This document shows, piece after piece, positions 7,499 to 12,859 of a stretch of DNA of 15,270 nt. The stretch comes from a bacterium. Its GTDB lineage: Bacteria; Patescibacteriota; Minisyncoccia; 2-02-FULL-40-12; IGHO2-12-FULL-4. The notes below the pieces were generated by a model. That model searched no databases. It saw only the letters and a program-made list of their open reading frames with translations, and was not told the origin of the DNA. The first letter of the stretch is position 1, and each line of letters begins with the position of its first letter. The stretch lies in contig JAUYPS010000039.1 of the NCBI GenBank assembly GCA_030695705.1, positions 1 to 15,270 on the forward strand, written 5' to 3'. The translations under genes and the position numbers were made by a program.

Positions 7499-9086
7499 TT
7501 TTTCTCAAAAATAAACTAGCTGTCAAGATAGCCAAACTGCCCAATAAAATCGGGCTATCTCCTGTCTTATTATACAATGTTTGATTATCTTTTAATACAA
7601 CTGAACCTGTTAATATCTGCCAGCCAATACCAGGAGTGATTTTTTGTACAATTCCTTGATCGGAAATAATGTAAGAACGGCCAAAATTAGAGGCCTTGAC
7701 CAAATAACGGCCGTTTTCGGCGGCCCGGAACTTGGCGGCGGCCAGATCCTGTTCAAAAAGATCTGACGCCCCTTCTATGAAGGAGAAACTGGATTGAGAA
7801 ATTATCAGGCCGGCGCCGGTGGCGGTTAGATTTTTGGCCAAAGAGGGAGAGAAAATGTCGGAGCATACTAAAGAGCCGGCTTTTATGGCCGTCTCTCCAT
7901 CAATGGCCTCGGGCGGTTTAGTCCCGGTTTGGTATTCTTGCTTTTCTTGAATGGCTGGCGTGTTTAGCCCTAGTATTCTGTCAAGTGTTTTTAAAATTAA
8001 AGGAGCGTATTCTCCCATTGGAGCAAGAAGATACTTATCGTAAGAATCGAGCACTCCTTTTTGAGAATCGAGAAAAATTGTCTTTGATTGGAATTTTGAT
8101 TCCGTGGCAATTTTGGAATTGTCTACGATCAGGGCGGAATGTGGGAAAAGACCGGAAAAATACTGGCTGGCTCCGGCGGTGTTTCGGAAAAGGGTCAGGG
8201 TCTTAAAAAAATTGCCTCCTTCGGGGAATACAATCAGTTTGGTTTGCGGAAAATTTTTACTGGCTTCATCTATCAGCTCAAGTTGATTTTTAAAAATGGA
8301 AATTTCTTCTTCTGGAGTGAAGAAGACCTGGTTTGGAATTTTGGTTTGGATAACCGCCACTTCAGTGCATGGAGCACTACAGGGCAGCCCTGTAGCCACA
8401 GGGCTGCCCTGTAGTGCTGGGAGATATATAAAAATCACAATAGCCAAAGCGGTGATTAAGAGCTTTCTGTAACTTCTTTTTTCCAAAAAGATAAATAAAA
8501 GCAGACCAAGAAAAATAATGACAAAAGTCAGCCCATAAATTCCGAACCAGGAAGCGAACTTAAGAGTCAAAAAACTTTCATGCAGGTTGTAAGCGATACT
8601 GCCGATGGTCCAGTTTGGTCCGAGGGGGGTTCCCGGTCCGGCCCAGACCCAGCCGATTAAAAAAGACCGCAGATATTCCAGCAGAGTGAAGACGGAGGGA
8701 AAAATTAAGAGGGCGGCCCAGGAAATTTTTTTATCCAGCTTTTTCCATAATCCGGCGCTGATGCCCCAAGTTAAGGCCAATACCCCGGCGATTATGGCCC
8801 AGGCAGAGAAAACGAGGAAGAATCCCAGGTATGGATTCTCGATACCTATGTCTTTCAGGGGGTAAACGGTCCAGTGCCATTTGAAATTGATTAAAAAGTA
8901 GGCCAAGCCGGCGGAATAGCCTAGGAGAAACCCACTATTGACAGGGCTGCCCTGTAATTTCAAAGCCAAAAAAAACAGGATGAAGCCCGGGAAAATCAAA
9001 ATACCCAAATTGTAGAGAGGTTGGGAGAGGGCTAAGATTAAGCCGATGGCGGCTCCGGAAATAATAGTTGGGTAAGTTTTACCCAT
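7485..9086 (-). CDS. lnt: Apolipoprotein N-acyltransferase
   Basis: Transfers the third acyl chain from a phospholipid to the N-terminal Cys of lipoproteins, acting at the outer face of the cytoplasmic membrane. 533 aa, near the usual 500-550. An N-terminal membrane part has hydrophobic helices at about 7-24, 27-43, 52-68, 87-112, 122-140, 176-200 and 208-222, with the family stretch GWVWAGPGTPLGP (145-157). Then comes a nitrilase-like catalytic domain with a complete triad: Glu289 in VFPEGG, Lys351 in YDKYLLAPMGEYAP and Cys408 in GSLVCSDIF. A C-terminal TM helix lies at about 511-527. Two in-frame palindromic insertions encode LQGSPV (44-49) and LQGSPVATGLPCSA (225-238), the latter between the membrane part and the catalytic domain. 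It overlaps rsmA by 49 nt and the next gene by 14 nt. Secure call. Confidence 0.95.
   Translation of the reverse strand: MGKTYPTIISGAAIGLILALSQPLYNLGILIFPGFILFFLALKLQGSPVNSGFLLGYSAGLAYFLINFKWHWTVYPLKDIGIENPYLGFFLVFSAWAIIAGVLALTWGISAGLWKKLDKKISWAALLIFPSVFTLLEYLRSFLIGWVWAGPGTPLGPNWTIGSIAYNLHESFLTLKFASWFGIYGLTFVIIFLGLLLFIFLEKRSYRKLLITALAIVIFIYLPALQGSPVATGLPCSAPCTEVAVIQTKIPNQVFFTPEEEISIFKNQLELIDEASKNFPQTKLIVFPEGGNFFKTLTLFRNTAGASQYFSGLFPHSALIVDNSKIATESKFQSKTIFLDSQKGVLDSYDKYLLAPMGEYAPLILKTLDRILGLNTPAIQEKQEYQTGTKPPEAIDGETAIKAGSLVCSDIFSPSLAKNLTATGAGLIISQSSFSFIEGASDLFEQDLAAAKFRAAENGRYLVKASNFGRSYIISDQGIVQKITPGIGWQILTGSVVLKDNQTLYNKTGDSPILLGSLAILTASLFLRKNEHD
8373..8418. repeat. 46-bp perfect hairpin inserted in frame in lnt
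   Basis: A 21-bp arm, agcactacagggcagccctg followed by t (8373-8393), is matched exactly by its reverse complement at 8398-8418, with loop agcc. Each arm is itself nearly self-complementary around acagggc-n-gccctgt, so two copies of that 15-bp core face each other. It encodes about residues 223-238 of Lnt, a non-conserved linker between the last N-terminal TM helix and the nitrilase domain, and keeps the reading frame. Confidence 0.9.
8941..8955. repeat. Second copy of the acagggctgccctgt palindrome in lnt
   Basis: The 15-bp sequence acagggctgccctgt is identical to the core at 8398-8412. It encodes LQGSPV (residues 44-49) in the loop after the second TM helix, the same peptide and frame as in the larger copy at 8373-8418. 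Confidence 0.8.
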
Positions 9087-9868
9087 TCCTCAATGTTTAA
9101 AGATTCCGACCGGCGGGAAGGTTCAATTTTCGCTTCGGCCAGTTTCTGAATGATAAAAGTTTTTCCTGCCCCGTAGGGTCGCGAAGCGACTCCTTCGGTG
9201 CCCAGTTTTAAATTATTGACCAAACTGTTTAAAATTTGTTTGCGTTTATTTCCGAAACCGGCTCTGGCCAGTTTGAAAAAGTTTTTTTGGAATTCTTTGG
9301 AGTAAGGAATATTTTCTTTCGGCAAGATTTTGATCAAAGCGGAATCAACTTTCGGTACTGGCCGGAAATTATTTTTTGAAACGTTTTTGACTATTTTTGC
9401 TTCAGCATAAAACTGGATAGCCAAAGCTAGCAAACTCATTTTGGGGGGATTGGCGGTAATGCGCCGGGCGACCTCTTTTTGTACCATAAAAAGAATAAGT
9501 TTCGGCCTTGGCCAATCTTCCAGGGTAATCCTTAAAAGGTGGGAAGTAATATAGTAAGGGATATTGCCCACTATTTTATATTTCCCTTCTTTTAGTTTAT
9601 ATTTTTTGGGATTAAACTTCAAAATGTCTCCCTCTATAACTTCAAAGTTTTTCTTCTTTAAAGATGGTATCAGGCGGCTGTCTTTTTCTACTGCCAATAC
9701 CTTGGCTTCTTTTTTAGTGAGAAGATCAGCTAATATTCCTTCTCCCGGCCCTACTTCCAAAATTATTTCTCCTTTTTCCGGCGCTATCTCCCCCACCATA
9801 AAATGATAAATTTTTTCATTTATCAAAAAGTTCTGCCCCAGCGATTTTTTGGATTTAAAGTTTGGCAT
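9038..9868 (-). CDS. rsmA: 16S rRNA (adenine1518-N6/adenine1519-N6)-dimethyltransferase (KsgA/RsmA)
   Basis: Dimethylates two adjacent adenines in the 3' hairpin of 16S rRNA, using SAM, late in small-subunit assembly. 276 aa from MPNFKSKKSLGQNFL. Motifs: KKSLGQNFL (7-15), SAM-binding EVGPGEG (38-44), acidic motif VEKD (60-63), GDIL (80-83), catalytic NIPYY (102-106), FRPVPKVDSA (168-177) and GFGNKRKQILNSL (204-216), ending with the IEPSRRSESLNIEEW signature (248-262). An upstream in-frame ATG at 9994 would add 42 residues, but that stretch is the structured element at 9872-10033, so I reject it. The start at 9868 is 4 nt from the element and lacks a visible Shine-Dalgarno. An in-frame palindrome adds about ten residues (TEGVASRPYG, 224-233). 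Overlaps lnt by 49 nt. Secure call. Confidence 0.95.
   Translation of the reverse strand: MPNFKSKKSLGQNFLINEKIYHFMVGEIAPEKGEIILEVGPGEGILADLLTKKEAKVLAVEKDSRLIPSLKKKNFEVIEGDILKFNPKKYKLKEGKYKIVGNIPYYITSHLLRITLEDWPRPKLILFMVQKEVARRITANPPKMSLLALAIQFYAEAKIVKNVSKNNFRPVPKVDSALIKILPKENIPYSKEFQKNFFKLARAGFGNKRKQILNSLVNNLKLGTEGVASRPYGAGKTFIIQKLAEAKIEPSRRSESLNIEEWVKLTQLLFPEPPSA
9171..9198. repeat. 28-bp palindrome inserted in frame in rsmA
   Basis: Hairpin gtcgc-gaa-gcgac (9178-9190) inside wider arms ccgtaggg / ctccttcgg (one mismatch, one bulge). It encodes TEGVASRPYG in a loop that is clearly shorter in other KsgA proteins (E. coli has about 17 fewer residues between the NSL motif and the IdP..R motif, from memory). 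Frame is kept. Confidence 0.75.
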
Positions 9869-9871
9869 TGT

Positions 9872-10033
9872 TGAAATAAAGACCTTATTGCTTTTTCGAA
9901 CTCTCACTCCACCAGCGTTTCCGCTCAATCGCCGTCCGCTGTGGATTTTGTCCGAAGTGAAAATATTATACTTCGTCCAAACCATGCAATCCACAGCTCA
10001 CAGCGTCTCTAAAGCAACAAGGTCTTTATTTCA
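9872..10033 (-). repeat. Structured interspersed element, copy D, upstream of rsmA
   Basis: The ends form a 23-bp stem (9872-9894 with 10011-10033; 22 Watson-Crick pairs and one G-U). Inside, gctgtggatt (9938-9947) pairs with aatccacagc (9988-9997), cgaag (9953-9957) with cttcg (9971-9975), and there is an agcg-tttc-cgct hairpin (9914-9925). On the minus strand it aligns with copy C at 1-141. Compensatory differences: c-g here versus t-a in the inner stem, and tgtggatt/aatccaca here versus ggggatt/aatcccc there. It ends 3 bp short of the rsmA start codon and accounts for the false upstream extension of that frame. Confidence 0.82.
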
Positions 10034-10045
10034 GTATTAAATTAA

Positions 10046-10241
10046 GCTAAGCACGAGTTGCTTTTGGAGGCTCTGCAGGTTGTGGATTGCTCGCGAACTT
10101 TCGTCTTGCAGCCCATGCGAAGCATAAGATGCAAGCGGAAGTTCGCTGGTCAGAAGTCTGCTTCTGAATCCATAGCCTGCAAAGAGCGAGCTTTTTCGCT
10201 GGAAAAAAGCGAGCGTCCGGAAAAAGCAATTTGTGCTCAGC
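10046..10241 (+). repeat. Structured interspersed element, copy A, between D and uvrD
   Basis: Outer arms gctaagcac + ttgctttt (10046-10065) pair with aaaagcaa + gtgctcagc (10222-10241). P1: gcaggttgtggatt (10075-10088) pairs fully with aatccatagcctgc (10167-10180), plus gctct/agagc. P2: 16 pairs with one bulge (10093-10109 with 10131-10146). P3: cagaag-tctg-cttctg (10151-10166). P4: gcttttt ... aaaaagc around loop cgctgg (10190-10210). It has the same plan as copy B at 12340-12543, with different stem sequences. It ends 5 nt before the uvrD stop codon. There is no open frame of note. Confidence 0.82.
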
Positions 10242-10246
10242 GAAAT

Positions 10247-12235
10247 CTAATCATAATCGATGAAGTCCTCGTAATTGAAGTCGCGACGCGGACTGCTTTT
10301 CCAAATTCTTTCTAAGTATTCCTCGGGGATTTCCTTAATGAACTGGGAAGGCAGGTTGGCCTGCCAGGAGCCGTACATGGTTCGGCTTCGGCAGTGTGTT
10401 AAAAAAAGTTTTTCTTTGGCGCGGGTAATACCGACATAGCAGAGACGCCTTTCCTCTTCCAGTTCGGCTTGACTGCCGATGGTTCGGGGATTGGGAAAAA
10501 TCCCCTCTTCCATTCCTACCATAAACACTACCGGGAACTCTAGTCCTTTGGCGGCATGCATGGTCATTAAGGTGATTCTTTTTTCTTCCGGATCAATTTC
10601 GTCAGTCATTTGCAGAAGGGCGACTTCTTCCAGAAAAGACGGTAGGGCTTCGGCGGCTTTGAGATGGTCATATTTTTTGGTTACGGTCAGTAGTTCCTTG
10701 ACGTTTTCCCAGCGGGCTTCGTGTTCGGTGGTTTTTTCCTGGAGGTATTTTTGGTATTCCGTTTCGGAAAGAAGTTTTTTAATCACCTTGGAAAGAGTAT
10801 CGCTTTGTCCGTGTTTAGTTAGGCCATCGATCAAAGAAGAAAGAGAGGTCAGGCCCGTTAGGGCCTTTTGCTGGGTTTTTGTTTGGCCTTCTTCTGTCGA
10901 TTCCTTTTTTAAAATCTCCGCCAATTTTTCTCGGGACTCTTGATGCTTCTGTCGCAGACGGATAAAGGTAATTTTTCCTATTCCTCTGGCCGGAATATTG
11001 GCGATTCTTTCCAAACTCAAAAAGTCCGCCGGATTATTAATCAATTTCAGATAAGCCAGAATGTCTTTTACTTCTTTGCGGTCATAAAATTTCAATCCTC
11101 CGATAATCTTGTAAGGAATGCCCTGTTTCAACAGAGCTTCTTCTATGGCGCGGGACTGGGCATGAGTGCGGTATAGAACACAGAAGTCATTGAGTTTTTT
11201 TCCGTTTCTGGTTTCTTCTCTGGTTTTTGTGGCGACAAAATCTCCCTCGGATCGCTCATTATCCAGTTCGCTAAGAAAGATTTTTTCTCCCGGTTGGTTT
11301 TTGGTCCAGAGATTTTTATGGCGCTGGAACTTATTTTTAGAGATAACATTTTGAGCTACAGCCAGAATATTCTGCGTGGAACGGTAGTTCTGTTCGAGAA
11401 AGATAATTTTGGCTTTCGGGTAGTCCTTCTCAAAACTTAAAATATTTCGGATGTCAGCTGATCGGAACATATAGATGCTTTGATAATCATCTCCGACTGC
11501 CATGATATTTTGATATTTTTGAGCCAGCAGTTTTAAGAATAAATACTGGGAGCGATTGGTGTCTTGATATTCGTCTACCAGAATGTATCTAAAACGGTTC
11601 TGATATTTTTCCAAGATATCTTTTTTTTCTTGAAACATTTTGACGGTCAAAAAAATAAGATCATCAAAATCCATAGCACTGCTGGTCTGAAGATTTTTCT
11701 GGTAAAGCGGGTAAATCTTTGCCACAATTTTTTCAAAAAATTCTTTGGCGGAGTCGGCATAGTCATCCGGACCGGTCAAGTCAGTTTTGGCTTGAGAGAT
11801 TCTGGCGAGTATCGCTCGGGGATTAAATTTTTTTGAGTCGATTTCCAATTCGGCCATTACGTTTTTAATCAAATCAAGCTGTTCATCGCTGTCATAAATC
11901 GCAAAGTCAGAATTATACGAATCAGGCAATTGTTCCAGCTCTCTTCTCAAGAATTTTGCGCCGATGGAATGAAAGGTTCCAACTAACGGCATAGAGACAC
12001 CTTCTTTTTTTAGTAGTCCGGCAATTCTTTCTTTCATCTCTCCGCTGGCCTTATTGGTAAATGTTACTGCCAGAATATTTTCAGGGTCAACCCCTTTCTC
12101 TATTAAATGAGCAATGCGGTGGGTCAGGACTTTTGTTTTTCCGCTTCCGGCTGCGGCAATAATCAAAACAGGGCCTTCCGTGGCCTGTACTCCTTCAACC
12201 TGCTTTTCATTGAGACCTTCAAAAAGTTTAGACAT
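10247..12235 (-). CDS. pcrA: UvrD/PcrA-family superfamily 1 DNA helicase
   Basis: ATP-driven 3'-5' DNA helicase for repair and for clearing stalled forks and recombinase filaments. 662 aa, slightly short compared with about 720. Motifs in order: Q-motif region LNEKQVEGV (8-16), Walker A AAAGSGKT (27-34), Ia TFTNKASGEM (58-67), TFHSIG (87-92), Walker B ILVDEYQDTN (218-227; Tyr where Phe is common), III VGDDYQSIYMFRSAD (247-261), IV EQNYRS (281-286), V TLMTMHAAKGLEF (555-567), and VI CYVGITRAKEKL (599-610). The usual basic C-terminal tail is short (ending YEDFIDYD). It is monocistronic in appearance: structured elements sit on both sides, copy A after the stop and copy B before the start. No clear Shine-Dalgarno. 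pcrA or uvrD cannot be told apart by eye. Confidence 0.93.
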   Translation of the reverse strand: MSKLFEGLNEKQVEGVQATEGPVLIIAAAGSGKTKVLTHRIAHLIEKGVDPENILAVTFTNKASGEMKERIAGLLKKEGVSMPLVGTFHSIGAKFLRRELEQLPDSYNSDFAIYDSDEQLDLIKNVMAELEIDSKKFNPRAILARISQAKTDLTGPDDYADSAKEFFEKIVAKIYPLYQKNLQTSSAMDFDDLIFLTVKMFQEKKDILEKYQNRFRYILVDEYQDTNRSQYLFLKLLAQKYQNIMAVGDDYQSIYMFRSADIRNILSFEKDYPKAKIIFLEQNYRSTQNILAVAQNVISKNKFQRHKNLWTKNQPGEKIFLSELDNERSEGDFVATKTREETRNGKKLNDFCVLYRTHAQSRAIEEALLKQGIPYKIIGGLKFYDRKEVKDILAYLKLINNPADFLSLERIANIPARGIGKITFIRLRQKHQESREKLAEILKKESTEEGQTKTQQKALTGLTSLSSLIDGLTKHGQSDTLSKVIKKLLSETEYQKYLQEKTTEHEARWENVKELLTVTKKYDHLKAAEALPSFLEEVALLQMTDEIDPEEKRITLMTMHAAKGLEFPVVFMVGMEEGIFPNPRTIGSQAELEEERRLCYVGITRAKEKLFLTHCRSRTMYGSWQANLPSQFIKEIPEEYLERIWKSSPRRDFNYEDFIDYD

Positions 12236-12339
12236 CTGTATTCTAAAGATATTACCAGATTTTCATTTCTAGTTACAGGCAAAAAGAATAAATATGGCTT
12301 TTTCTAGTAATGTTTATAGAACTTTATTTAAGATTATGA

Positions 12340-12543
12340 GTACAGTTCCTATTGCTTTTGACGGCTCTGCGGGCTGTGGATTACTCGCTGAATGCCATTT
12401 GTTAGCCCAATCTTTGGAGTTCAGCAGTAGATTACAAATGGCATTCAGCTGATCAGGAGTCTGCTCCTGAATCTATAGCCCGCAAAGAGCAGGTTTTCTC
12501 GCTGGAAGAAAACCTGCGTCCAGAAAAAAAATGGGGACTGCAC
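12340..12543 (+). repeat. Structured interspersed element, copy B, between uvrD and the surface-protein gene
   Basis: Outer arms gtacagttcctatt (12340-12353) and aatggggactgcac (12530-12543) pair with one mismatch. P1: gcgggctgtggatt (12369-12382) pairs fully with aatctatagcccgc (12470-12483), plus gctct/agagc. P2: gctgaatgccatttgt (12387-12402) pairs perfectly with 12434-12449. P3: caggag-tctg-ctcctg (12454-12469). P4: an 11-bp stem (12489-12499 with 12507-12517) with loop cgctgga. Relative to copy A, P1 position 3 changes a-t to g-c, P3 changes a-t to g-c, and P2 is almost wholly re-written while keeping its pairing. The A-run after P4 argues against a plus-strand terminator. Confidence 0.85.
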
Positions 12544-12554
12544 TTTCATTCTCT

Positions 12555-12563
12555 TGTGGATAA
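12555..12563 (-). promoter_or_regulatory. Single DnaA-box-like 9-mer
   Basis: tgtggataa is the exact complement of the classic ttatccaca box. It sits 6 nt before the predicted -35 of the promoter at 12570. Only one exact copy was noticed, so this may be chance; a 9-mer would be expected about 0.1 times in a window this size on both strands if bases were even. Confidence 0.2.
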
Positions 12564-12569
12564 CTTGTT

Positions 12570-12597
12570 TTGTCTAAAAGCCGAGATCAAGTATAAT
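12570..12597 (+). promoter_or_regulatory. Predicted sigma-70-type promoter for the surface-protein gene
   Basis: ttgtct (12570-12575), a 16-nt spacer, then tataat (12592-12597), facing the surface-protein gene. This would give a leader of about 200 nt before the GTG at 12803. A second tataat lies at 12690-12695 but has no good -35. Confidence 0.5.
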
Positions 12598-12802
12598 TTA
12601 AAACAGAGTAAAGTATTTAAAAATCAGGATTTCTCGGATTATTATCTCGGTTCTCGTGTCTCGGGTTATTAGTCCGAAAAAAGTTCACTTATAATTACGA
12701 GTGAGGAAGAAGTGAAAATTTATTTTTCACTTCAGACGAACGAAGTAATTAGTTACGTAGTACCTTTTTTTCATCGGCTTTAGAGATAAGTACTCTCTTT
12801 TT
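12598..12802 (+). other. Structured leader region of the surface-protein gene
   Basis: There is no gene here. It contains two partial direct repeats, tctcggattatta (12632-12644) and tctcgggttatta (12659-12671); a 10-bp hairpin gaagtgaaaa / ttttcacttc (12709-12718 and 12724-12733); small stems acttc/gaagt (12729-12746) and gtaa-ttag-ttac (12745-12756); and a run of seven Ts (12764-12770) without a strong stem just before it. The 5' arm of a further stem, gtactctctt (12790-12799), is completed inside the coding region at 12850-12859. The stem near 12709-12733 resembles the gaag...cttc part of copies C and D. Confidence 0.5.
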
Positions 12803-12859
12803 GTGGATCAAAAGTTTGATCTAAAATTTGTCATTCAAGAAAAAAAACCAAGAGAGTAC
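12790..12859 (+). promoter_or_regulatory. Nested hairpins enclosing the GTG start codon
   Basis: gtactctctt (12790-12799) pairs perfectly with aagagagtac (12850-12859). Within the loop, gatcaaa-ag-tttgatc (12806-12821) forms a second hairpin just after the GTG at 12803. If the start is right, this RNA fold would hold the initiation region closed. No good Shine-Dalgarno is seen. Confidence 0.45.

Noticed and set aside
9157..9177. GAGKT in KsgA as a nucleotide-binding loop
   Set aside because: A short chance match in and beside the inserted loop, with no surrounding P-loop fold.
9869..9994. Upstream ATG giving KsgA 42 extra residues
   Set aside because: The extra part is the folded element D; KsgA proteins begin near the KKSLGQNFL motif, which fits the ATG at 9868.
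10350..10365. ggcagg-ttgg-cctgcc hairpin in the uvrD 3' part as another inserted palindrome
   Set aside because: It encodes WQANLPSQF, which fits the conserved C-terminal NxPSRF-type motif of UvrD/PcrA, so no insertion is needed.
12489..12530. P4 of copy B as a rho-independent terminator
   Set aside because: The strong stem is followed by A-rich and not T-rich sequence on the plus strand; on the minus strand the T-run comes before the stem.
9872..12543. The folded elements as integron attC sites or a CRISPR array
   Set aside because: No matching rYYYAAC/GTTRRRY ends were seen, no cassette-like gene order or integrase, and no regular repeat-spacer pattern.
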